Assembly (NCBI GenBank): GCA_965240325.2
Contig: OZ251223.1
Location: 1,178,001-1,242,000 of the forward strand
From: Rebecca billardiae RCC1528
Taxonomy: Eukaryota > Haptophyta
DNA: 64,000 nt
Reading direction: 5' to 3'
In this document: piece after piece, positions 9,795-18,487 of the stretch
Numbering within the stretch: the first letter of the stretch is position 1
How the letters are laid out: each line of letters opens with the position of its first letter
The notes under the pieces: model-generated
Told to the model about the DNA's origin: nothing
The model's input: only the letters and a program-made list of their open reading frames with translations
Database searches by the model: none
Program-made: the position numbers and the translations under genes

Positions 9795-11851
9795 TTACCT
9801 GAGGCAGTTGAGCGACGTCGTGTACGACGGACCCTGCGCGGCGCGGCACGCCGTGCGGATGGGACGGCCGGCGGCAGCGGGCAGCGCGCGTGAGCTCGCG
9901 GACGCGTGCGGCGCTCGGCACGCGTGCGCACGCTCTCGGCAGGCGCCCACCTTCTTGAGCTGTACCGCCTTGCCCTCGGCGTGGACGCAGTAGTTCATCG
10001 AGACGAAGTAGTCGAACGTCTCCTTGAGCGTGATCTCGAGCGGGCGGTACTCGAGCGGCCCGAGCTCGGCCTGCGTCTTCTTGTCCGCGATCTGCGCGCC
10101 CGGGGCGCGCCCGCGCGCCGATCGCGCGTCAGAGGGCGCGCGGCAGCATCGCCGCGCGGCGCGATGGCTGCTCTGCCGCGCGCCGCGCGCGCGGCACTCG
10201 CTCGCGCACCTGCTGGTAGTAGCGGATTGGCCGGATGCACGACGGGTTGAACCCCAGCTCGTCCCCGTTGAAGTGCTTGCACACCTCGGCGCTCACGAGC
10301 GCCACCCACATCGGGATGGACGGCGTCCACGGGCTGCGCGCGGGGTGGCGCGTTGGCGCGCGCGTGAGCCGGGCGCGGCGCGGGCGCGCGTTGGGCGCGC
10401 GCGCGAGCGGGACGCGGGGCGGCGCGGGGGTGCGCCGCGCCGCCGGTCGAGGCGTTCGCGCGCGCGCTCTCAACGCGCGCACGCACCGGCTCTCGCCCGT
10501 CACGTCGTACACCATCCGCGAGAGCGTGGGCATCTGCACGTAGTGACCCTTAAACAGATAGCGGCTACCCGGCATACCGCGCTCCTCGGCCGCCATGCAG
10601 CCGTGAACCACGTCTCGCACGTCGACGAAGTAGAAGCCGCCTATGGGCAGGCAGGGTAAGCGCCGGTCCCACAGCTGCAGCAGGTACCGCCCGAGCAGCG
10701 ACGGCAGCCGGTCGCCCGGCCCCCAGATGCCCACGGGCGTGATGCGCACGGCGTCCAGCTTGCCGCGCGCCTCGATCACGCGCTGCTCTGCGCGCGCCTT
10801 GGTCAGGTCATACGGCGCGATGTCCGGGTCGGTGCCCGCGTCGGCGAGGCTGCGCTCCTCGGTGATGGGCTGGTGGTCGGGGAACGCGTTGAGCGCGTGG
10901 ATCGAGCCGAAGTGCATCAGCTTCTTCACGCCGTGCTTGATGCACGCGTCGACGACGTTCTGCGTGCCGCCCACGTTCACCTTCTCAAGCAGAGGCAGGT
11001 CTCGCGCACGCAGCGAGACGAGGGACGCGAGGTGGTAGACGACGTCGACGCCCGCGACGGCCGCGTCGACGGCCTGCTTGTCCGTGATGTCCGCCTCGAT
11101 GAAGGTCAGCTGGCCCTCCAGGTCCTCGAGCCCCGTCTTGTCACCGCGGTAGATCATCGCTCGCACCGTCCTGCCCTGCCGCAGCAGTGCGCGCACCAGA
11201 TACGAACCGACAAAGCCGGCGGCGCCCGTGACGAGTACCGCCTTGTGCGTGCGCGCGCACGCGTACGTGGCCTCCTCGGCTCTGTACTCCTCGTCGAAGT
11301 TGCGCACGAGGTCCGGGTGGCGGAACAGTTGCCTGCGCGCATGCGCGCAGGGTCGATCGAGTGCGCGGGCGAGCGCGAGCGCGTGAGCGTGGCGCACGCG
11401 CCCTCGCGCGCCGCGGCGTGCGCGCGCGCGCGCGCCGAGCAGGCGTGTCTGTGCCCCCGCAGGCGCGCGCGGGTAGGCACGGGTGCGCGTACCGCGGCTT
11501 CGTCACCGCGAGCTGCACGCGCACCACCAGGTGCAGCAGCAGCAGCCCCAGCCCTGCCTGCAGGAAGAGTGGCACCAGCTGGTTGCGCTTGCCAATCACC
11601 GGGAAGACGCCGTAGAGGAACGTGACGTTCAGGTCGCCGTTTGGGGGGCCAAAGGCCCCTTGCAGGAAGCAGAGCGTGTACACGAACAGCTCCACGCCGA
11701 GGAAGAGCGCCAGAGCCACCCACAACACTGTGACTGAGTCCATGAAGACGGCGACCTCGCATATGTGCCCCACGCAGTGGCGCTGCCGCACCTTCACCTG
11801 CAGCCGCTGGTCCCACAAGTCAGCGAGGAATTCATCGACTTGGTGCAGCAT
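9795..11851 (-). CDS. Membrane-anchored 3beta-HSD/NSDHL-like extended SDR
   Basis: Five exons (11851-11493, 11332-10487, 10333-10210, 10091-9951, 9833-9795) give 502 residues. Exon 1 encodes two hydrophobic segments (about residues 38-63 and 92-116), likely membrane anchors. The Rossmann fold begins with VLVTGAAGFVGSYLV (TGxxGxxG at 155-162), followed by DITD, YHLASLVS, a serine at about 263 and the YDLTK catalytic pair (Y294, K298). NAD(P)-dependent extended SDRs of this type include 3beta-hydroxysteroid dehydrogenases and sterol C4-decarboxylating enzymes, so ER sterol metabolism is likely, although the N-terminal anchor is unusual because the classic anchor is C-terminal. The first three introns are needed to join conserved segments. 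The last (9950-9834, 117 bases) is stop-free and could instead be coding, ending either way in TTSLNCLR. Confidence 0.8.
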
Positions 11852-12123
11852 GTCGGCGCGCCCGGCGGCCCGCTCCCGCGGACAGCCGTCGCGCAGACCG
11901 AGGAGCGCAGCTGCGCTTCCAGCCGAACGATGATCGTCGCGAATCTTGCGCGCCCTGTCCGGGTGCGCTCGGCGAGTACGCCGGTCCAGAGCTACAAGTA
12001 CCCGCCCTTGACCCGCCCAAGCGCGGCATTATTAAATCGGTACGTGATCCTCCTTTAAAAACTCAAGTATTGGCAGTCGATCTCAGCCGCGCGAGATCCG
12101 ACCTCGGCAGCTCTCGCGTCCGG
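11852..12123. promoter_or_regulatory. Divergent promoter region, SDR and PEX10
   Basis: There are 272 bases between opposite start codons. It includes a lower-GC patch at 12030-12068 (ATTATTAAAT, TTTAAAAACTCAAG) close to the PEX10 start. Confidence 0.45.
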
Positions 12124-13098
12124 ATGATGGCGGCGCAGCCCACGAGCTTGGCGCCGGCAACGCCAACAGATCTGCTGCGCGCGCTGCACAAGGACGAGTA
12201 CTACCGCCATCGGCTGCACGAAGAGCTCCGCGACGCGCTCTTGCCCGTCCTCGGCGGTGCGCGGCTCTCCCTCTGGCGCGACGAGATCGAGGCGGCCTCC
12301 GTCGCATTCTTCTCCGGCCTGATAGCCTTCTCGGGCGTCGCGAGCCCAGGCGAGGAGTACTGCGATCTCGTGCCCGTGTGCCCCGACGACGGCTCGGCGG
12401 GTGGCGCGGCTACGTACTCTGCACGCGCTCTGCGGCGCTGGGCCGTGCTTCACGTCGCACTCACGTACGCGTCGATTGCGATACGCACCCGTTTGCGCCG
12501 GCTCGCCCGCGAGGGTGGACGCTTTGCGTACGCGGCGAGCAACGCGCTCGGCCTCTTGACGGGCTTCCAGCGCGCGCACCTGGCCCTCGCGTACAGAGGT
12601 GGCAGCTTCCTCCAGCTCAGCCGCCGTCTCGCGCGCGTGTCCTTCGTGCGCCACCGCGGTGCACAGCATGGCAGCGTGCCGGCCGAGCAGCGGTTCGACG
12701 CGCTCGCGCTGCTCGTGTGGCTGCAGCTCGCCATCTCCGGCAGCCTGGGCGCCTGGTCCATCCTGCGAGCGGCGATGGCGGCGCTGGCGGCGCGGCAGCA
12801 GCGACGCGAGCACTCCGCCCCCGCTGCGCTAACTCCGGCCAACGCTGGCGAGCAAGCAGTGCCGCTCGAGGCGCAGCAACAGGCCGTGCCTGCGCCGCCC
12901 GCAACAGCTGAAGTCGACGTGACCGCGCGCACGTGCTCGCTGTGCTACGACTTGCGCACCAACACGGCGGCCACGCCGTGCGGCCATCTCTTCTGCTGGG
13001 GGTGCATCACGACTTGGGCGACCACCAAGCTGGAGTGTCCGGTGTGCCGCCAGCGCTTCCGCCTGGGGAATGTCATTGCGGTCATGCACTATGACTGA
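12124..13098 (+). CDS. PEX10: Peroxisomal RING E3 ubiquitin ligase PEX10
   Basis: A single exon of 324 residues, close to the usual length of PEX10. The start is the first of two adjacent ATG codons; the frame is open a little further up but without ATG. The N-terminal half has DEYYRHRLHEELRD and several amphipathic or hydrophobic helices (about 56-72, 106-122, 192-222), as expected for the membrane domain of peroxisomal RING proteins. The C-terminal RING is complete: C271, C274, C286, H288, C291, C294, C305, C308, within CSLCYDLRTNTAATPCGHLF and CWGCITTW...CPVCRQ. The T-x-C-G-H-L-F-C-W-x-C-I-x-x-W pattern is typical of PEX10. With PEX2 and PEX12 it would form the ligase that ubiquitinates the import receptor PEX5 for recycling. 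A variable linker rich in A, P and Q precedes the RING. Confidence 0.9.
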   Translation: MMAAQPTSLAPATPTDLLRALHKDEYYRHRLHEELRDALLPVLGGARLSLWRDEIEAASVAFFSGLIAFSGVASPGEEYCDLVPVCPDDGSAGGAATYSARALRRWAVLHVALTYASIAIRTRLRRLAREGGRFAYAASNALGLLTGFQRAHLALAYRGGSFLQLSRRLARVSFVRHRGAQHGSVPAEQRFDALALLVWLQLAISGSLGAWSILRAAMAALAARQQRREHSAPAALTPANAGEQAVPLEAQQQAVPAPPATAEVDVTARTCSLCYDLRTNTAATPCGHLFCWGCITTWATTKLECPVCRQRFRLGNVIAVMHYD

Positions 13099-13580
13099 TG
13101 GACCGACCGACGTTCGACGAACGTATTCGTACGAACACTGAACACAGAACAGGGCACACTCATCACAGCCGCCGAACGACACGTCTCATAATCATGACTC
13201 AATTTGACTCGTTGGCAGACTCTGATGGTCAAATTGGTCAACACGAATAAGACATAACTTGATATATTTAACGATATATATATATATATATCTGTCTGAC
13301 CTGGTCGGAAGGCGCGGACGCATTCTATGTATGTCTGTTGCACTCTTGAGCCTGACGCTTGTCCGATGCTGCCACGTCGTTAAATATATATAATAATATT
13401 ATAATTATATAAAATGATGAATATCCATTATTATTAATATTATTATTATTAATATTATTATTATTATTAATATTAATGTGCGACGAACTAGTGCTCAGCT
13501 AGCCGAGACGGCATCAATATAAGAAGCACTGATGCTCAGCGTCGCCGTCGCCGCCGCCGCGCTGAGCCTGTCGGCGTTTA
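13099..13580. other. Convergent intergenic region with AT-rich repeats
   Basis: This lies between the stops of PEX10 and the 2-hydroxyacid dehydrogenase. It contains an (AT)n run near 13274-13292, a copy of the recurrent CCACGTCGTTAAAT block ending near 13385, and the AT-rich tract listed separately. There is no coding signal. Confidence 0.55.
13332..13480 (+). repeat. Dispersed repeat 3' end followed by AT-rich tail (copy 1)
   Basis: A GAGCCTGACGCTTG...GCCACGTCGTTAAATA block is followed by about 95 bases of almost pure A and T with ATT/AAT units (13383-13478). Related blocks, also followed by A/T-rich runs, occur at about 26816-26915 and 56183-56480. This arrangement is like the tail of a SINE or LINE; no body of such an element was recognised. 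Confidence 0.45.
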
Positions 13581-14582
13581 CTAGTACCCCTGCCTCGGGT
13601 CGAAGGGTGTTGCGAGAGGCGGGCCGCCACCAGCCATCCAGACGTCCAGGTTCTGCTTCCAGACGCCCCAGCCTAGCTGGAAATAGTCCTCGGTCAGGTC
13701 GGCGTTGTGCGCCGTCATGAGCATGTTGGGGCAAGACCACAAAGGGCTGTCCTGTGGCAGCGGCTCCGTCTCGAAGACATCGCACGCCGCCCCGGCAATC
13801 CTGCCATCGGTGAGCGCAGCCGCAAGCGCGCTCTCGTCGACCGCCATGCCGCGGCCCAGCGATATGAACACGCCGGACGGCTTCATCGCGGCAAACGCAG
13901 GGGCGTCACAGAAATGGTGCGTGGCGGGCGTCCCTGGCAGCGTGGACACCACGAAGTCGCATTCCGCGAAGACGCGTCGCTTGCTCTCGGCTGCGCTCGG
14001 CCCGGACATGCTCAGCGTCTCGTCGGCGAGTGGATGCGCCGCGTCTGAGTTGCGCAGGGCGAGCACGCGCATGCCGAGCGCCCGGCAGAGCGGAGCCGTC
14101 TTCTGCGCGATGTGCCCGAAGCCAAGGAAGCCCACGGTCTTGCCCAGCAGCTGCGGCATGATGAAGTTGTCCCACCGCTTGGCGGATCGATTCGCCAGAC
14201 ATTGCTCCGTCTGCTTGTTGTGGTGCAGCATCGCCCACAGCACGTACTCGGCGAGGGACTCGGAGAAGGCGCCGCGACCGTTCGAGCAGAGCACATTGGA
14301 CGAGCCGAGCTGAGAGGCCTCGAAGAACGGAGCGAGCATGTCCACACCCGCGGAGAAGGAGTGGAACCACTTGACCGACGGCGAGATGGTCGGCCACGCG
14401 TCCACCAGCCCCGCAACCGGGCAGGGTGGGATCCAGACGATGGCGTCAGGGGGCGGGTTCAGTGCAGCGACACCCACGCCGTCGTTGCACACCTTCAACG
14501 TGCAGCCTGGCACGCTCGCAGGCATCGCTGCAAGCGCCGGTGAGGAGGGCTTGGCGAGCACGGCGATGACACGATTCATCAT
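13581..14582 (-). CDS. D-isomer-specific 2-hydroxyacid dehydrogenase
   Basis: A single exon of 333 residues, normal for the family. The start MMNRVIAV is chosen because homologues begin with such a beta strand and because the divergent gene starts at 14679; the frame is open upstream. The NAD-binding motif is GKTVGFLGFGHIAQK (G154-x-G156). The catalytic triad is visible: R244 in LGRGMAVDESAL, E273 in CDVFETEPLP and H292 in MTAHNADLTE. These enzymes reduce 2-keto acids such as glyoxylate, hydroxypyruvate or pyruvate to D-2-hydroxy acids with NAD(P)H. The exact substrate cannot be read. No targeting sequence is visible with this start. The first sheet, VKWFHSFSAGVD, carries the usual Ser-x-G-V-D substrate loop. 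Confidence 0.88.
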   Translation of the reverse strand: MMNRVIAVLAKPSSPALAAMPASVPGCTLKVCNDGVGVAALNPPPDAIVWIPPCPVAGLVDAWPTISPSVKWFHSFSAGVDMLAPFFEASQLGSSNVLCSNGRGAFSESLAEYVLWAMLHHNKQTEQCLANRSAKRWDNFIMPQLLGKTVGFLGFGHIAQKTAPLCRALGMRVLALRNSDAAHPLADETLSMSGPSAAESKRRVFAECDFVVSTLPGTPATHHFCDAPAFAAMKPSGVFISLGRGMAVDESALAAALTDGRIAGAACDVFETEPLPQDSPLWSCPNMLMTAHNADLTEDYFQLGWGVWKQNLDVWMAGGGPPLATPFDPRQGY

Positions 14583-14678
14583 GGCGCGTTCCGAGCAAGC
14601 GCTCCCGACCGGGAGGACGCGAGGTGACCGGACGGCCGCGGAGCCTCGATCCGGCCGCTCCAACGACCGCCGCCGACA
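14583..14678. promoter_or_regulatory. Compact divergent promoter, dehydrogenase and secreted Cys protein
   Basis: Only 96 bases separate the two start codons, so transcription start sites of the two genes probably overlap or interleave. Confidence 0.45.
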
Positions 14679-15209
14679 ATGTCTGCTTGCCTCCTCGTGG
14701 CACTGGCAACATGCGGGTTTATGAAGCATCCGGACACGGGGAAGTTCATGCCTGATGACTTCAACGTCACGGAGATCGAGGAGCGAGACAAGTGGGAGGC
14801 CACGCGCCCGCACCTTGGATGCGGCGTGTGCCGCATGGTGGTCGGGTATACACTAAATCAGCCGAGCGTGCAGACTACTGACGAGGACGCGCTCTTCTCG
14901 TTCCTCGAGTCTGTTTGTGAGGCGCCAGACGACGTCCTTTTCTTCACCTACGAAATCGTACCTGCAGCCAGCGGTGCCTGGGACGCTGTGCCGACACGCT
15001 CCCCGGACGAGCGGCGAGTCGACATACGCAAGTGGCAGTCGCTCAGCCTACGCGACACATGCGTTTTCACTGTCCTGCCCAACGACGACGCGCTCGTGAG
15101 CGCCATTCAGCGCACGGAAGGGCGTCTGGAGCACGCCGAGCGCGTCGAGCACGTGTGCACAAAGGCGAAGCTTTGCCGTGGCGGCTCTCAACTGAAGGAC
15201 GAGACTTAG
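14679..15209 (+). CDS. Small secreted cysteine-containing protein, saposin-like spacing
   Basis: A 176-residue product beginning with a short hydrophobic segment (MSACLLVALATCGF), probably a signal peptide. The mature part has cysteine pairs CGVC near residue 48, a Cys in FLESVC, one in LRDTCVF and two in HVCTKAKLC. The order C-x2-C ... C ... C ... C-x5-C with helical predicted stretches resembles saposin-type or canopy-type folds, but the match is loose. Such proteins act in the secretory pathway or outside the cell as lipid- or protein-binding modules. No specific family is recognised. GC content and codon use match the neighbours, and the gene is head to head with the dehydrogenase. Confidence 0.65.
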   Translation: MSACLLVALATCGFMKHPDTGKFMPDDFNVTEIEERDKWEATRPHLGCGVCRMVVGYTLNQPSVQTTDEDALFSFLESVCEAPDDVLFFTYEIVPAASGAWDAVPTRSPDERRVDIRKWQSLSLRDTCVFTVLPNDDALVSAIQRTEGRLEHAERVEHVCTKAKLCRGGSQLKDET

Positions 15210-15987
15210 CTGCAGCGGAAAAAGGCACGTTAATCGTTATCGCCTGCGGGCCTCACGGCAGGTCACGGCTCACTCGCCGTCGCGCGGCTAGGCCTAGTCC
15301 GCCTAGTGGCTGATAATGATTGTTCCCATCGTCATATTCCGCGTGAATTCAGGTACCAGGCTGCTGACAGTCTCCGATGCCGCTCTCAGAATCATCATCA
15401 GGCTAGTCATGTCATGCACTCCGAAGACAGGCAGTAGGTTACAGTAGTCACGCCGTGATTGAACACACAGCCACACCCGTCACACGGACCACTGATCGAG
15501 GGAGAAGGGAGATCACCGAGCTCTCGTGCGCCACGCGCGCGCCGACGCAACGTGACGCGGAGCCAGGCGGTCAGCAGCACACGACGCGGCATGGCCACGT
15601 ATCGTAGTGCCTGCTGCGTCGCATGCAGCAGACACCGACGCCAGTGCGGGAAGTGCCGATGGAGGGTACACCCGGCGCGAGGACGCCGAGCGCCCGATCG
15701 ACCCCGCGCATGCCGGGGCATGCGGCTTCGCGGGTGCGCACGCCGAGGCAGCGCTCGTCGGCTGCAGCCGCAGGCCGCCACGGACGTGCTCGTGCGGGAG
15801 CAGCGGCGAGAGGGTTGCCATGAGCAGTGTGTCTGCGCTGCGCGCAGACGTCCAGGCAGGAGACAAAACGTCAGCTCGAGGGCGTGCCAGCCTGCGCGCG
15901 CCTCGGCTGCGCGCCACCACCGGTGGTGCGGTGTGCTAGACGTGAGCCGCAGCGCGCCATGCACCGACCGTCAACGAGGGGATGCGC
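15210..15987. other. Intergenic region
   Basis: This lies between the stops of two convergent genes. Long open frames exist on both strands but are rich in Arg, Ala and Ser with no motif, as expected of GC-rich non-coding DNA. I see nothing else. Confidence 0.5.
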
Positions 15988-17372
15988 TCAGGGCATCTTG
16001 CGCCGCTCGTCCTGCTCGTCGTCGTCCTCGTCGCGCTGGCTCTCCGCCGAGAGCTGCCTCTCCTCGGCCGTGCCCTCGAACGGCAGCCCGGTGCTCGTCT
16101 GGTCGAGGGCGAAGAGCTTCTCGAGCTTGTGCGCCATCTCCGCCGTCTCGGGCTCGAGTCGGCCCAGGTCGACGAGGTCGATCACGCCGGCATCGTCGAC
16201 CTCGCAGGGCTCGAAGCCGTCCACGCCATCCGCCACGCAGGTGAGCTCCTCCGCCTCCTCCATCGCCGCCTCCGCCGCCTCCGCCGCCGCCTCCGCAGCC
16301 GCGGCCGCCAGGCTCTCCGCCTCCGCCTGCGCCGCCGCCTCGGCCGCCGCCGCCTCCGCCTCAGCGTCCTTTGGAATCGGGTTGCCCCACATGTCCAGCT
16401 CCACCTTCTCCTGCGGCGGCGGGTCGAGGAAGCCGAGCGAGGACATGGACTGCTCGCCCGTGATCATGCCCGCCCACGCGGGCTGCGCCGAGTCCATCAG
16501 CGGCTCCCACCAGTTGGGCACGTTGGGGATGCCTGCGGGTATGACCGCGTGCGCGCGTGCGCGTCTCGTGAGCATGCGCGCGCGCGCGCGCGCGCGCCCG
16601 CACGCGCGCGCTACTGGCGCGTGCCGCGCAGCACAGCCGTGCATGCAGGCGGCAGCGGCGGCGGCGGTGGTGGTGGTGGCGCGAGGGGCACGGCGTGCAG
16701 CGCGCGCGCACCGATCTCAGGCCCGACCAGCCGCGACTTCCAGTACTTGGCCTGGATTTTCCCGAGCTGGTCGGAGCGGTACTCCTCCAGCCGGACAAGC
16801 TCGGTGTGGCTGACCTGGTGGATGCACTCGACCGGGCAGCACTCGATGGCCTCGTTGATCTTTTCGTCGTCGTCGCCGCCCTGGTTGAAGACGCGCGCGC
16901 GGCCGAAGTCGTCCTCGAGCATGAACGTGTTCGGCGCGACAAAGCGGCAGTGCGTGCACCCAATGCACGTGACCTCATCCACAAAGATGAACTTTGCCGG
17001 CAGCTTGCCTTGCCCGACGAACTGCGACGAGGGGAAGAGCTGCTGGATCAGGCGCTGCGTCGCGGACAGCTCGGGGCTGATCGCCTCCTTGTGCTCCAAG
17101 ATCTCCTCCATTTTTTCCCGCCCCCGCTCCAGCCGCATGCGCTGCTCCTCGTCCTCGCCATCGCCATCCGCTGCAGGCTGTACCGCACCGGTGCCCGCAG
17201 CGTGCACGCGCGCGCGCGCGGCCCGGATGTGCCTGGTGCTCGACAGTGGTCGTGTGTGCGGGGTCGTGCGGACCACCGTGTGTGCCAGTGCGCTCGCCGC
17301 CGCCGCACCCGGGCTCGCCAGAGCGGCTAGCAGCGCGGCGAGCGCGCCCGTCGCGACCTTAGCCATGCGCAT
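15988..17372 (-). CDS. Plastid-type protein with 4Fe-4S ferredoxin-like domain
   Basis: Two exons (17372-16712 and 16532-15988) encode 401 residues. The N-terminus (residues 1-60) has a basic start, a hydrophobic Ala/Leu segment and then an Arg/Thr/His-rich stretch. This resembles a signal peptide followed by a plastid transit peptide. A charged helical region is followed by the ferredoxin domain: C136, C139 and C142 in CIGCTHCRFVAPNTF and a CCPVEC site at 178-183. This is the spacing of the single-cluster ferredoxin module found in algal and plant plastid proteins, including some DnaJ-type ones. No J domain is present here. After the domain comes IPNVPNWWEPLMDSA and a long Ala/Glu-rich coiled stretch with an acidic, charged tail. 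It is probably an electron-transfer or assembly factor in the plastid; substrate unknown. Intron 16711-16533 is supported by the smooth IG/IPNVPNWW join. Confidence 0.75.
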
Positions 17373-18487
17373 CCCGGTCCCTGAGTGGGTCCTACAAGGT
17401 GCCCGCGGCGGCACTGCGCGTCGAGTCGCCGGCGCCGTTTGCCGCCTGGGCGGACGCATCTGGGGCATCTTTGAACCCCATGCCGGTTTGTGATTGGCTG
17501 CGTCGTCTCGCACATTCCGAATCATCACTCCTCCCAAATTCATCCGGCAACATCACTACCCGACCGAACTTGGATGAGTCCTGGACTAAACCACACTACC
17601 TTGGTGGCTCCCCGGTCCGGACCCGCACCACAATCTTGAGACTTGACGCCGGCCGCATGGGCCCCGGCCTGCGCGGTGGGCCGGCGGCGGTCCTAGCCAA
17701 CGTCGCGCCGCGTGTTGCACTGCTGGGTCAAGTGCGCCGCTGTCTGCCCGCGAGCCATGCGAACGGATGCGACGGGTGCCCCCAAGTGGCGAAGGCGTGC
17801 GGATGACTGGGCCGCGAGGCGCAGAAGGTGATCCAGCGGCGCGAGTTCAGTCTTCACGGACATGCCAGACAGTTAGAACCGTGCTGCGAAGTGCGATTCT
17901 CTGCGAGGTGTCCCGCAACACAGGTGGCGCGTGCGACAGCAGCGTGGGTGAGCAGACCGAGCGCTGACGGAGGTTGCTTCAGCCGTGCGGGCACAACGGG
18001 CACGAGTCATCTCCCGTGCGCATCCGAGGCCACACTCTAACAGCTGATATTGGCGCCTTTTCGGCTACTCAAGCGCCATCGGATCGGCGTGAAGGACCGC
18101 CCGGCCGCCCGAGTGTAGCGCACGATGGCCGCTAAGTACTTGTACCTCGGATGTAACTGACCAAAAACGACGATGCGCACGCTCCATATTTCAAACCAAA
18201 ATAAAACTGCTACCGTTCGCGAGCAAGAAAATAATGATCCGCGCTGCGAGCCTGCTTGCCGACGACGCGCCCGTCGTCGCGCGTCCGGCGCGCGGCCCCC
18301 GCGCGCCCTAATTTTTTGAGCTTCCGGCCGCAGCAAAGAAACTAAAACAGGCTGCTGATGGCAGTGGCAGCACCAGCCTCTTGACAGTGCATCGGGGGCG
18401 AAGGGGGGATCGCGCTCGGCTGCCTGGCTGCTGGGCTCGGCAGGGCGCTGAGGGCGACACCGGCGTAGCAGCAGCACTGCACGCGCG
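17373..18487. other. Divergent intergenic region upstream of ferredoxin and WSC genes
   Basis: About 1.1 kb between opposite starts. A lower-GC patch at 18120-18240 (CAAAATAAAACTGC, AAGAAAATAATGATCC) lies 250-370 bases before the WSC gene start and could be its promoter region. No exon is recognised. Confidence 0.45.
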
